Of a DNA stretch of 64,000 nt, positions 22,001-31,895 are shown in pieces. A program made the translations under genes and the position numbers. Below the pieces are notes generated by a model. It saw only the letters and a program-made list of their open reading frames with translations. It did not search any database and was not told the origin of the DNA. The DNA comes from Pisaster brevispinus (lineage: Eukaryota; Echinodermata; Asteroidea; Forcipulatida; Asteriidae). The stretch covers positions 8,548,541 through 8,612,540 of the forward strand of contig JAMKCF010000022.1 in assembly GCA_023634235.1 (NCBI GenBank), in the 5' to 3' direction. The first letter of the stretch is position 1, and every line of letters starts with the position of its first letter.

Positions 22001-25000
22001 GTCTATACTGGGATGTGAGAGACACAAGGAATCATTAGGGAGCATCTCAAAAGTCAGGCCTGTCAAGTCTCGCAGAAATTAATCAAGAGGTGAAATCGGG
22101 AATATTCTATCTCACGAGGGGAAACTGAGTGAAATGGAAAAGCCAGATTTCATCTAGCGATTACATTCTGCTACAATGCATGAATGAAATGCATTCAATA
22201 TTTGTTTGATATAACTCGCACATAGATTCTTGTCATTTGATTTTTTTTCACAATAAACACAAAATAGACAGACACACTCTGAAAATTCTAAAGAAAACTC
22301 AAAACTTCTTATTGTGGACAACTCCATATATGGACACTAACCTGACAGCGTTTCAGCATTTAAGGGACAGCTGTAAACACATCTGATAGCCATAGCATTT
22401 TTAAAGTAGTTACGTATTTCATTTATTGTCAGGATTCAATCTGTGTTTTATTTATTACTTACAGGCCATTCACATTGGATCATCTTGATGACTACAACAA
22501 ACACTTCACTGTCATGAACTATGTTACGGGAGGTGAAGTTGGAGACAATTTCTATCAGGTAATTTGAGATCCTTTAGATTCTAGTTCACATCAGCCTTAC
22601 CCATGTGATAATAACAATAACAGGTAGTTACTTTGTTGCATTTTCTTTTTATGCGTACGCCCATCGGTCAGGTCATAGCGTTTATTATTTTACGACAGGT
22701 AGCTGAGCTATGTTTGAACCTGTTTGGTGCTATAGCACCTTGTAAGAGCAGGCCTCAAAATAACCCACGGCACCCACAGCAGTTGCTGTGGTGCCCTGTA
22801 CTTTTGCTGCGGCGCCCTCTGCAAAGTTTCAATACAAATTTACATTTTCCTCAAAGAGTGCCACTTACCAGAGGAAAATTGCAGTGCCCCTTCAAGAGCA
22901 AAGTTCAAGGCCTGTATGGGTTTACAAAGTGATGAACACAATCTGCGTCAAACATGGCACAAACACTGGGGCAACCCCCTTTTCTTTTATAATGATAAGT
23001 GTATTTAACAAATGGAACCGATGCATAAATGCCGCATCCAAAGGATGAAGCAATTAGGATTAAGTCTGTTGCTTGAGGTGTGTCCTCAACGACTGGGACT
23101 CGAAACTACACATACACACAACACCAGAGCTTTGAGTCCAGTGCACTGGACTGCTGGGACATGACAGTTGGACACGCCATGTTAATATGCTCAAAGGCCA
23201 AGATCATGCCGGTGCCATAGATTATTGGATGCTGGGTGCTATGGAAATGAATGGTGGAATGGACCAGTCTCGCAAGTATTTGTTGGAACGTTAGGTTCCC
23301 ACGTAAATTATTTTTAAAGAATAACATTTTGCTAAAACATTTCCTATTCCTTGGCCTAGAAGATGCCTTGAATTAAATTGTTTAACTAGTGTGGACCAAA
23401 GATTATAGAGCGCCCTGGGATTCCCTGGAATTCCCTTTTTGTGAACAAGGTGATATGGTCTATACCTTGGTGGTATATTTATGTTATATCTGGGTAAATT
23501 TTACCAGAATTAAATTTGTTTGCATATGTGAGTTTGTTCTTCTTAGAAATAATAATAACTGTATGTTTTTATGCTTTACAAATTATTTTCATTGTTTATT
23601 ACATTGCTTAATCTGTTCATTGTGTCTTTTATTGTTTGTGTGTGTCATGATTCAAAGTTAACTACCTTTTATACATTTTATTTCTACAAATGTTTTTTTA
23701 ATAAGTTGTGTTTTTGTCACCTTACAACTAAAATGAAACATACAGAGAAAGTCTATGTACCATTACATTCAAAGTAATCGTACACTAATAAGCTTGTGAC
23801 CTTTGACTTGTTATGTAAATTGTTTTTGGATGTTGCCTGGAAAGCTCATGTCTGCATGTGCTGTCCTCATGCTCAAGTATCTATCTCAATTATAACTCAA
23901 AGTGCTCTGTTCTTCACATAGCGCTATATAAATGCTCTTTATTTATTATTATTATTATTCTAATTTTGGGACTAAGTTTTTAGAAAACCAGAAGTCCTAT
24001 TTATCGTTAATATGCAGATGAATTTGCCTTTATTCTCAATAAAATTCCCAGTGTTGGACCAAAAGTAACACCTCAAATATGATAACATTATTTTTTAAAA
24101 CTAATTATATGAATCTTAGCCTATTGAAACATTAAATGACTCTAAATTAAGTTTGATGGTTTACCACTAGGTGCTTTGGCATGAGTTTGCCTCCAATTTC
24201 AACCAGCAGTTTCCTGGCTACAACTGGGATGATACAGAGTCCGATATTCACCAGATGATTCTGGAGTTCTTCCAGGCTGCCGTTTCGGAGCCTCCACCCA
24301 AAGGTATCGCCCACTGCCCATGGTCAAGAGCAATGTACGGATTGGATGTTATGTTGAGATGGGACACCAATGATGCAGGTAAACGGATTGTTGATGCCCA
24401 ATACTCTTTGTAGGGATGTGTGTTTGCTGTCGTAACTAATAACCATGTCTCAAATTTGGTGGAAAAATTCACAAGACCACAGGGCTCGTGGCTAAAAAGT
24501 TTCACTGAACCAACATTGTTTTTTACAAGACCAAAATCAAAACCAAACAAATTCTAAAAAAATTTAGTCATACTGTTGTGATTTGGACAAGCACTAAGAC
24601 AAGATTGATTTCATTAGTCTCATATTGCCAAGTCTAGATCAATGCTTTACAGAATTGAAAGAAATTTATCAGATTTGAAGTCAATGTGAACATCAACTTT
24701 TTGTTTGAAATATCACACAGTGATGTATTATTATTCAGTTACAAAACACAAGACTGCTGGACTTGTCCAGCAATGACTTTTACTTGGCAGGTGCTAGAAT
24801 CACTGGCCTCGGGCCTGCAGTCCAGTGTTAGTTTAGAGCCCTGTGTGTTGGTAATAGGCCAGTGATAACCTGATTCAACCAAAACAGTTATGGTTACGAC
24901 TGCAAAAACGCACCCCTAGTGTCATAATAAACCTTTTCGACATTCTAAATGCATCATGGGAAATATGGAAATGTCCCGGATATTGAGCTAATGGCCACAG

Positions 25001-25398
25001 ACAAAGCCGGAGTCACTTCAATTTGGTTCTGGCCCTCGCACGCATCCCAAAGTCTATTGAATTAGTATAAATGCACAAAAAATAGTTAGTGGCCTGACGT
25101 TTTGACCCTAGCAGAGTCTTTCTCGAAGGTTAAAACTATGAAACTATGAATATGTATGAAATGACAGAAAGTCAATGCTGTAATTTCTAAGGCTCAATAG
25201 GGTTCTATTCTATTGCTCAATTCTCAACTTGATTGTTTTCTTTTAGGAAAGAAAATCATGCAGCCAGTTTTACTGGAGTGCAACTTCTACCCGGACTGTG
25301 AGAGAGCATGCTGGCATAGGAAAGAATTCTTTGACGACATCTTCAGTACCCTCTTCCTTGGAGATATAAAAGACCGACCCGTGAAGGAGCTGCACTAA
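13082..25398 (+). CDS. TTLL12: TTLL12, tubulin-tyrosine-ligase-like protein 12, complete
   Basis: Eleven coding exons: 13082-13204, 13899-14092, 16034-16232, 17357-17522, 17995-18313, 19598-19807, 20726-20840, 21317-21468, 22465-22558, 24171-24378, 25247-25398. All are GT-AG with matching phase and give 643 residues; human TTLL12 is about the same length. The N-terminal half (SET-like region of the family) carries SIFLIDHAWTYRLIDARRQL and QPVWYILDEFGSRI. Exon 2 has an acidic D/E/N-rich stretch. The TTL-like half carries LPQFVSYFQ, IWICKPVNLARSLDT, SVKFDLRFIVML, HFTVMNY, SRAMYGLDVMLRWD and LECNFYPDCERAC, so the E and N of the metal-binding ExN motif remain. Vertebrate TTLL12 is considered a divergent, possibly inactive ligase linked to tubulin and histone modification. 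The last residues are KELH. Divergent from MON1. Confidence 0.96.
13708..13801. repeat. Inverted repeat in TTLL12 intron 1
   Basis: GATGATCGTAACC-CTCCATCCTCCC on the left pairs with GGGAGGATGGATGG-TTACGATCATC on the right, allowing small offsets. The loop is near CGACAGTCGCAGACC. The flanks TACACGTACTAGT and ACTATACACGTA extend the symmetry imperfectly. Confidence 0.8.
14490..14620 (+). mobile_element. tRNA-like SINE fragment, 'GTTGGCTCAGTGG' family
   Basis: GGTTGGCTCAGTGG (A-box-like), then TTCTTCCCTGCCTTCCACCT and CCTGGTTTGAATCC (B-box-like), then CCTCACCTGACTGTTTGGGT. A better copy is at 27383. It lies in TTLL12 intron 2. Confidence 0.7.
14850..15590. repeat. TGACCTGACC-type minisatellite, ~740 bp, in TTLL12 intron 2
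   Basis: A long array of 5- and 7-base words (TGACC, TGACTGG, GACCGGAC) forms higher-order units of about 14-20 bp, e.g. TGACCTGACCGGACTGACC near 15400-15500. Minus-strand open frames rich in GQVSPVRS are translation shadows. It abuts the SINE at 15628. Confidence 0.95.
15628..15990 (-). mobile_element. tRNA-derived SINE, minus orientation, 'CTAGTAGCTAGATCAAGG' subfamily
   Basis: Tail first on the plus strand: AATAATAATCATACTTGG, TTATATAGCACACATATCC, TAGTAGCTAGATCAAGG. It then shares a body core with the 2117 family (GAAGCAATTATGGTTAAG, CAAGGACATACATTGTAAGT) and ends in CAGAACTTGAGTCCGATGC. The element ends about 45 bp before TTLL12 exon 3. Confidence 0.8.
16560..16990. mobile_element. Dispersed repeat with GTGAAATGGAA hairpin
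   Basis: The segment contains ATGCTCCACAATTTAATAT and TCTATGTGTGAGTTATACAA, and a hairpin made from AAATCTGGCTTTTCCATTTC and its inverse GAAATGGAATATTTCAGATT. The same blocks recur in 21960-22400 and 51440-51720, so this is an interspersed element of unknown class. Confidence 0.6.
17088..17269. mobile_element. MITE-like element, 'GCTGCTTAAGC' family
   Basis: It starts GGCCAGTTTCATAGAGCTGC and ends GCAGCATTATGAAAGTGGGCC, inverted repeats. The interior has TAAGGTTACCAGCCAAAATACC. It ends about 90 bp upstream of TTLL12 exon 4. Confidence 0.8.
17600..17988 (-). pseudogene. CR1/L2-type LINE reverse-transcriptase remnant, antisense to TTLL12
   Basis: The minus strand reads, with in-frame breaks, ARNLGVVINSTMSVVSQVS, then NLRNIHSMRQYLNPEATEQL, then HALVTSYLDNCNSLLVGFPN. 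This is the C-terminal reverse-transcriptase region of CR1/L2-like LINEs (family knowledge: LRNI..IR.YLT, RLDYCNSLL.GLP). Stop codons and frame slips make it dead. It ends about 7 bp from the 3' splice site of TTLL12 exon 5. Confidence 0.85.
18660..18975. mobile_element. Foldback element with tRNA-like arms
   Basis: The left arm is an antisense tRNA-like sequence (TTGACTAGAATGGGATTCGC, ATGCTGGCACTCTATCAACT). The right arm is the sense version (TAGCTCAGTTTGTAGAGTGC, A box; AGGTTCAAATCTTG, B box; TCTAGTCAATTTTTCTTAG). The arms are about 110 bp and diverged around a centre with GGGAGACCGCCAACATTAGG. Two sister elements of the same design are at 47385 and 50205. Confidence 0.8.
19345..19525 (+). 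mobile_element. 3' half of a SINE, plus orientation
   Basis: CACCTTGATCTAGCTACTAG, GATATGTGCACTCAAG and CTATTATTATTAAT form the tail of the 15628 subfamily in sense orientation. The tRNA-like head is missing. It lies just upstream of TTLL12 exon 6. Confidence 0.7.
20415..20613. repeat. 67-bp tandem repeat, three near-identical copies
   Basis: Units start ATAAAGCCCCTGCTCTCCCC at 20415, 20482 and 20549 and end AACTATGCAACTGTTTATA. The copies differ at only one or two bases, so the expansion is recent. It lies in TTLL12 intron 6, about 110 bp before exon 7. Confidence 0.95.
20885..21165 (+). mobile_element. tRNA-like composite element, single arm
   Basis: The front part AAGGTGATCCCGTGGCTGCC and GATGTGATCCCTG matches the hairpin centre at 47548-47690. 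It is followed by TAGCTCAGTTGGTAGAGTGC (A box), CTGGTTCAAATACCGC (B box) and TCTTTATTCAACCCCAAATT. The opposite arm is absent. Confidence 0.7.
21519..21790. mobile_element. Foldback element in TTLL12 intron 8
   Basis: The ends GAGGCACGTTGCCTTCGGATT and AATCTGAAGCCCCTTTAA are inverted. Inner arms TTTTAAAAGTAGAATGTAAT (21600) and ATTACATTCTACTTTTAAAG (21741) pair closely. A related end (GGGACATGTTGCCTTTGG) is seen at 47268. Confidence 0.75.
21960..22400. mobile_element. Dispersed repeat, second copy of the 16560 type
   Basis: GTGAAATGGAAAAGCCAGAT, TTTCATCTAGCGATTACATT and ATAACTCGCACATAGATTCT match parts of 16700-16920, largely in reverse orientation. It lies before TTLL12 exon 9. Confidence 0.55.
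22905..23165 (-). mobile_element. SINE fragment, minus orientation
   Basis: Decayed body of the 2117 family: GCAACCCCCTTTTCTTTTAT, ATAAGTGTATTTAAC, CATCCAAAGGATGAAGCAAT, ACGACTGGGACTCGAAACT (B-box complement). It lies in TTLL12 intron 9. Confidence 0.65.
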
Positions 25399-25883
25399 AA
25401 TAACGAGCTGAAGTAGTTTTTTTTTAAATAGATGGGCGCAATTTTATAAAATCTGTTAACCATGCTTGATAGAAATAGGTCCCAGTTTCATGAAGCTGTG
25501 TAACCGGTATCCACCTGATTGGTCACCGTACATAAACTCTGTTCCAGCCTAAGCCCATGATGCGCTCATTATTTCATTTAAAACATGTTTATTTAATTTT
25601 TTCCTGCTTTGCAGATACGCATACCCCAACAAACTGTTTACTGTTGGAAAGAGCACATAATTTCTCTTTAATTTGATATATATTTTGCCTGTGTTTCATA
25701 TCACTTACGACAGTTTAAAAAAAAGATTTCCTCGTTTTTGGTTTCCCAGCTGGCCCCAAAAATGTAAAACACAGTATGAAGTGCCTGACATTTTCCTCTT
25801 TTTGACACACTTTAGTTGCACGCCTGCCAGTTTCAAATCTTCCAACATGCTATACTGTGAAAAATAGCACATTACCTTTGTCT

Positions 25884-26073
25884 ATTTCATAGAGCTGCTT
25901 AAACAGACAATACTGCTTAACAATTTTCTACTATGCAAAAATAAGCAGGATGCCAGGTACATCTACATGTGTGTCATACATGTGTATTTTGGCTGGTTAC
26001 ACTATTCTGGTCAGCAAATTTGATTTGTGCTCAGCTAATTTTTGTGCTTAAGCAGCTCTATGAAATTGGGCCC
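25884..26073. mobile_element. MITE-like element, 'GCTGCTTAAGC' family, well preserved
   Basis: It starts ATTTCATAGAGCTGCTTAAA and ends TTAAGCAGCTCTATGAAATT plus GGGCCC, near-perfect inverted ends. It probably lies in the TTLL12 3' UTR. Confidence 0.85.
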
Positions 26074-26244
26074 AGCTGGTCAGAGCAGGGCATTAATTGA
26101 ATGCAACGCTTATCATGAAGGTGAAAGGGCTTACCCATTTTTCATGGCTCATTGGGTAAGCAATCACCCTTTTGGCAGTATTTACTAACATGGTTAATCA
26201 TAAATGCTTTTTGTTAATATTTTAAAACACATTTTGAGTTTGCA

Positions 26245-26440
26245 TCTACACAGTTCAAAGTCAACCCTCCTACTGTATGACCATCTAATACCATCCACTG
26301 TGTGTTTGAATGATAGACAAACAATGCCAGCCTACACTGATATCAGATGGTGAAGACACCTACATGAGACACAGTCAGCCCTCCAGCTGTCTGATTGTTC
26401 AATGTTATCCACTGTGGTGTTGAATGATAGATACATTATG
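26245..26440. repeat. Dispersed units of the CCTACTGTCTGACCATTCAA repeat
   Basis: AAAGTCAACCCTCCTACTGT and AGTCAGCCCTCCAGCTGTCT each start a roughly 115-bp unit related to the array at 6955-7335. Confidence 0.75.
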
Positions 26441-26789
26441 ACAGTATTTATGATGTCTTATTGTGTATGCATATAGTACATACGTACACTGTTACTTCTG
26501 TAAACGAACACCATGCTCAAACCATGCAGTTGAGTGCATTCAAATGCTTGGTCAACCCACTGGATTATATTTATTAAAATAGTGAGAGGGGAAAGGGTTT
26601 ATTTACAAGACTAACATTTGTAATGGTTTATTTGTGTTTTTTTTAACAAACACTTAGTTATGATGTGATAATCGTTGGTAAATCAAAGTAATATTAAAAC
26701 TTTATAAGAATACACGTTTTTCATGTCTGAAACGTCTTGAGATCATTTCTGTCTGGTATGATGTTGTCTTTGAATAAATCTAACTTTTG

Positions 26790-28160
26790 TTATCAGTTCA
26801 GGTACCCCGTTATGTTTTTGTTTTAATGAAATTGAAGAAATTTTGCTAAACAGAGGACCAAGAAGACCATGATCCACTATCTTTCTCAACATGTTGAATA
26901 CTTCTTCATTTAAAATTCTACAGGCCTTCTAAAAATAACGAGAGTAGAAAATATATTTAAAAAAAAGAAAAGAAAAGACTGAGGTATATGCTTTAGCAAT
27001 TCCATTTCTAATCATGAGAAATAATCGTGATTTAAAGCCCCTCTCTTATTGTACGTCTGGAGTGAGATCTTGTACCCACATGTAACTACGATGACGTCAT
27101 AGTCGCCATGACAATCGGAACCACAATGGAAAGCAGGAAAATGAATAAAAACTGCACGTTTTGTGAAACCTTGGTAAATAAATATGAGACACGTATGTTA
27201 CTGAAGTGTGGTATTGCGGTAAACCACAGTGCTATTGGGTTGCATGTAAAGACAATGTAAACCTACAGGATTGGTGAATCATCGAAAAGGTTTAGTTTCA
27301 GTCTGCAAGATTATTGATAATTTGTTATACTAGTATCAATCCTCCAGAGAAATATTTCCATCTGAAATTGGCATTTGTGGATCAGGTTGGCTCAGTGGTT
27401 TCTTCCCTGCGTTTCACCTCTGCGGACCCCGGTTCGAATCCCACCTCGGACCTGGAGCCTTGCACGGGAGGTTTGCAGGCCCTACCTGATTGCGTGGGTT
27501 TTCTCCCACGTCAAAAATTCGACATTTCTTCCCGTTTCCTATTCATCCTGTTATTGGCGCTTATTTTGCTGTTGATTGTGTAATAAATAAAACTCGCCTT
27601 TGGAGATTCAAATGTTTCGATTTAATTTTAAAGATTTCTAATCAACGGACATTTTAGACGAAACGGTTTCACATGATGCTTACTACCACTACCATCTTTA
27701 TAACGAGTAGGCTTTCAAATATAAATTACAAAAACAATTCGGGGTCATAACCAATGACCGTACCTTTAAGACGTAACTAAATATGCTTCCCGTGAGAATC
27801 AAGTTTTATATACAACATCGTATCAAAAGAATATTCTGAAAACCCATAATTGAAATTATTTACTGAGATTGGTGTGGGGGAATTTTGATATAATTGGATG
27901 AACTGCATGTGATTGGATTGGCCACAGCTAGAACAGCTGTGGCCAATGTCAAAAATATGATTTTGTTCATCAAGTGAATACTTTGTGGGTACCAGTCAAA
28001 ATGTGATTTTAAGTTGACACGATTTATCTCAACTTTTCTCTCACAAAATCATGGAAAAGTTGACAAAAACATTCATTTGATAAAGTAAGAATACAACTTA
28101 CCTTTGCCAAGCAGTTGATATTCATTGTTAAAAGAAATTGTTCATTTCGAAGTATTTTCT
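26790..28160. other. Non-coding intergenic DNA with one SINE fragment
   Basis: No exon-like sequence was found on either strand. Apart from the tRNA-like fragment at 27383-27505, it holds a segment at 27590-27680 (CTTTGGAGATTCAAATG, TTTCTAATCAACGG) that has a relative at 43960-44030. Confidence 0.6.
27383..27505 (+). mobile_element. tRNA-like SINE fragment, 'GTTGGCTCAGTGG' family
   Basis: GGTTGGCTCAGTGGTTTCTT (A-box-like), GACCCCGGTTCGAATCCCAC (B box intact), then CCCTACCTGATTGCGTGGGT. It matches 14490-14620. The open frame through it is not a gene. Confidence 0.75.
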
Positions 28161-28169
28161 TTCCATCGT

Positions 28170-28410
28170 TGCCGTTAGGCTCTAAAGACTTCCGGGATTC
28201 CGAGCCCCGTGGGCCTGAGTGACCCGTTCTGGGTTATTGCCCCTGAATCTATGTCAAAATAACTGAGTTTTCGGTCAAACTACTGCTCAATCCTGGTCAA
28301 AAACTCATTTTGACTATATTCCAGGTCAACCTAACCCAGAAATAGGTCCGGCCCCCTTGGACCCTGAATTCTGGTCAGTTTTGACCTCTGTAGGTTTTAC
28401 TGTGTGTGAT
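28170..28410. repeat. Dispersed GGGTCA/TGACC-rich repeat
   Basis: Contains GAGTGACCCGTTCTGGGTTA, GGTCAACCTAACCCAGAAAT and TTCTGGTCAGTTTTGACC. A relative lies at 34205-34400 (TGACCCGGATCGAGTCATG, TTTCTGGGTCATTATG). Class unknown. Confidence 0.45.
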
Positions 28411-29470
28411 TTTACCGAGTGTACTGCTTATACTTTAAACCACTTAAATCTTATGAGAGAGAGAGTTAGATCGACAAAACGTTGATTATTTAACATCATA
28501 ACTGTTTTTACATAAATAAAATAGTCTTTAAAAATCCAATATTATATGTCTATACACTATAGAACTTTTTGTTTTTACAAGATATACATTAATTATTTAT
28601 TTTTGAAAAAGAATCGTAAGCTAAATGGTGTTACTGTGGCAGTGTATTCTATTTATGTACAACTTTTTAAGCGGTGAACTTTGAGTGGATTTTAAAAAGA
28701 TAAATACATGGTGTCATAATGTATAACGATTCTGCAGCAAACACAAATGAAATTTGCGATTTAAGTCCCCGCTATTATCCAACATAATAGCCAGGGTCTA
28801 GACTTCCTGCAGGCACAGTTTGAACACATTTCGCTGGAGAAAACCATAAAATCTCAAACTGTAAGGAATTTCAACATATGATTATTACAACTTTTGGCAC
28901 TAAGAAAGAGACACATCACAACAGTTGTTCGTCCTAAAATATCAACAACTATTTTAATTACGATATAAAATACAGAACTTCTCACAATTATGACCTGTGT
29001 ATTATCTTGCCTACCAGGAAATACCTTGGAATGCACAAGGCCACTCTTTTTGTAAACTTGTAAACGTATTGTCATGGTCACTTTCATGTTGTGGTCGATT
29101 TTGTATTTTGTATTATTTTCTAATTGTATTATTATTGAAATACTGTAGAGCAGTAAAGTTATCTTGCCGCGTTTAAATCAGTTTCACATCCATTCATCGC
29201 GGAACAAGTCGACATGTCGCGAGTGGATAAATAATTGCCGTGTGCTCTAATAACATCTTCAAATAAAGCAATAAAAACCCTCATGTAGGAGGGAGTGGGT
29301 GTATCGCCATTCTCAGTGTGTTGGTTTTACGAGACTGGTCCAAGGACCTGAACATTCATTTACTTTTTCATATTTGACCCCACCCAAATTGTAGCATCAG
29401 AGTGTAGAAAGGATAGAATAGGATTGATAGAAAACAGAAAGTAAGTTGTATAACTACATACCCCCAGTGA
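28410..29470. other. AT-rich intergenic DNA, nothing recognised
   Basis: There is no conserved coding stretch, no tRNA and no clear repeat family. Open frames on the minus strand near 28854-29087 lack splice context and homology that I recognise. Confidence 0.5.
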
Positions 29471-29473
29471 ATT

Positions 29474-29568
29474 AATTTATTTATTTATTTATTTATTTAT
29501 TTATTTGTTTGTTTGTTTGTTTATTTATCTATTTATTTATTCATTCATTCATTCATTCATTCATTCAT

Positions 29569-29663
<95 letters not shown>

Positions 29664-29664
29664 T
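29474..29664. repeat. (TTTA)n microsatellite, ~190 bp
   Basis: An almost pure tetranucleotide run, with short variants TTTG and TTCA near 29503-29570. Frames reading LFIY repeats are artefacts. Confidence 0.98.
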
Positions 29665-29974
29665 ATACATTTTTTTCGGTTTAAAAACACAAAACATGGT
29701 AGGTAGTATCACAATGTAATACTAAAAATGCCATGCATACAAAATCAAATCAAACATTAAGTACTACAAAGACAATCAAAAACAAAAACCTAGGCTAGCC
29801 AGATAAAATACACATTGGGTGCAGTGTGGCTAAGCTTTAGCTTTATAAGCTCTCGATTAACGACTTGGATAATTACAGGATGAAATCGCTTCATGTAGTC
29901 ATTTGAATTTTGCCCCGGAACGTTGACGTGTATGCTTTATTTATTTCATTATTAGCTGTTCCAACTAAGCAGTC

Positions 29975-30295
29975 GAATTCCAAATGAGCGTATTGATTCT
30001 GAATAAGCGAATTGATTCCAAATAAGCAAATTCATTCCAAGTCAGCGAAGTGATTCTGAATAAGCGTATTGATTCATTCACATTTTATGAATGAACATCG
30101 AATGGTACTATCATTCGTGCTCTTGTGATGAATCATTGAATAATGTAGTGTTAAGTGTTTCACAATTTACATCAACAAGCGCAATGGTTACGAATGAGCG
30201 AAATCGTTATGAATAAGCAAAATGGTTACGAATCAGCAAAATGATTCAGAATAAGCAAATTAATTTAGAGTAAGCGAACTGAATCCGAATGCTGT
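29975..30295. repeat. AATAAGCGAATTGATTCC-type short tandem array
   Basis: Roughly 17-18-bp units: GAATAAGCGAATTGATTCC, AAATAAGCAAATTCATTCC, AATAAGCAAAATGGTTACG. They fall in two blocks (29975-30080 and 30175-30295) around a short non-repeated centre. Confidence 0.8.
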
Positions 30296-30299
30296 TGTA

Positions 30300-31285
30300 T
30301 TTGAATTGTAATTGTAAAAAAAAAATCTTTTGAAAATCGTGTATGTAATTTTTGTTGCGATAAAATATTAAATGCATGCATGCCACAACAGGGCTTTAGT
30401 AGCACATAATAATTTTGGGTTGACGATTTAAATTTTGGTCTATTCTATTGTACTAACATTTGTTGTGTCTTTTTAATACTGAATGTTTTTGTTGGGCTAA
30501 AATAGTAAATATGGCGCGTCGAGATCGTACACCACTGGGAACGAGGTTGATACTCTACGTACAAAAAACGCAATAACACGGGTCATTAATGGGTTCACAT
30601 AACTAGGCATTCTTCGCTTACACAGCTAGCGCAGAAATTTGACGCTTGCAAAATAAGCGGAGAATGGTGACCGTAAGCATAGATTTCGGCTGTAACCACA
30701 GCCATGTTATTGGACTCATTCGTTTAAATGAGGGGTAGTTCACTTTATACACTTAGTTGTGACACCCAGACCCAAATACATGGCGCTGCTTACCAAAAGC
30801 AAAGAATCAACGCTTACGGAAGCAGAGAATTCGGTGCTTACGTCAATCGTATTTCAGGGGTTAGCAGGGAATTTTGGCTTGTGCGCGTGTGTACTTTATG
30901 TAACTAGGCAATTATTGTAGTCAATGTTTCACGGCACTTTTTGATTGACTTATTTTACGCTTATCCGAACCGTAAAAATGTAAACGTTTAACAGCGATCG
31001 GTTGGTTAACTGTGTAACCGTCACAGGCTTAGTATATATGGTAACTTGTGAGACATGTTCCTCGATTAAAAAAACGTTAACACAACTGCGTTTGTGATCA
31101 AAAACATTGCCTCTTCAGTGCAACATTATTTGGCTCTGCACAATCACCTTGCAAAATAAATGAGCATGTGCAATCGAATTGTTGTGGAACGCCCTCTAGC
31201 GTTCAATGTTTCTTGCATTTATTACCTCAAGCACAATTTTCAAATAAAAAGGACTACGAGCCTGATTGGAAACGATAATTATGTG
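30300..31285. other. Intergenic DNA with CTGCTTACC repeat fragments
   Basis: 30600-30700 and 30765-30890 carry CTTACGGAAGCAGAGAATTC and TCGGTGCTTACGTCAATCG, fragments of the element seen at 37325-37450 and 47985-48540. No exon seen. Confidence 0.5.
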
Positions 31286-31289
31286 CATT

Positions 31290-31660
31290 TCAATTTCTTT
31301 TCAGTTATAGACTCATTGAGCATTGAAGATTGAACTTGGGTTACCTCGACCCCATGTTAACCTTTACTTCCGGGTCAACCGGAAGTGGGACCATATCTCA
31401 AAAACTACACAACCCATGTTCCATTTCTTTTCAGTTATTAGATCCTTTGAACATTGAAGATTGAACTTGGGTTACCGTGACCCTATGTCGACCTTTACTT
31501 CTGGGTCAACCGGAAGTGGGACCATATCTCAAGAACTACACAGCCGAATTTCAATTTTTTCAGTTATAAACCCTTTGAGGATTGAAGATAAATTTTGGGT
31601 TACCGTAACTCCATGTTGACCTTTATTCCAGGTCAACCGGAAGTGGAACCATATCGTTCA
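31290..31660. repeat. ~130-bp tandem repeat, three copies
   Basis: Units carry TTGAAGATTGAACTTGGGTT, ACCTTTACTTCCGGGTCAAC and CGGAAGTGGGACCATATCTC at about 31330, 31461 and 31590. It lies just beyond the 3' end of the secreted EGF gene. Confidence 0.9.
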
Positions 31661-31784
31661 ATCTTGAACTTAGCCTCACTTTAAATGTCTGGATCATTTA
31701 ATCAAAGCACAACAAAACGGAACAGCTTCGTGTTTGTTCACAAACACCTCAGTGTTTGTCCACAAACACCTCAATGTCTAGTTA

Positions 31785-31790
31785 TTTATT
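31785..31790 (-). promoter_or_regulatory. Poly(A) signal AATAAA of the secreted EGF gene
   Basis: On the minus strand AATAAATAAC lies 105 bases past the stop codon. Its position suits a short 3' UTR. Confidence 0.55.
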
Positions 31791-31895
31791 ATAACAGGTG
31801 ACATATTATTTTAAGATTTGAAATGAAAACAACATGGTGAATGTATTGTATAACTATAGATTGAATTAAAGACTTTCTGTTTGGCCGTGCTTGTC

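Larger units (their letters stand above)
25399..26778 (+). promoter_or_regulatory. TTLL12 3' UTR candidate and poly(A) signal
   Basis: After the stop at 25398, the best AATAAA is at 26773-26778, followed by a T/GT-rich stretch (TTTTTGTTTTAATG). This would give a 3' UTR of about 1.4 kb that includes the MITE at 25884. No closer canonical signal was found. RNA 3' ends are needed to confirm it. Confidence 0.4.

Noticed and set aside
27314..27583. Plus-strand frame through GSNPTSDLEPC
   Set aside because: It runs through a tRNA-like SINE fragment with an intact B box. There is no splice context.
29509..29719. Open frames of LFIY/YLFI repeats
   Set aside because: Pure translation of the (TTTA)n microsatellite.
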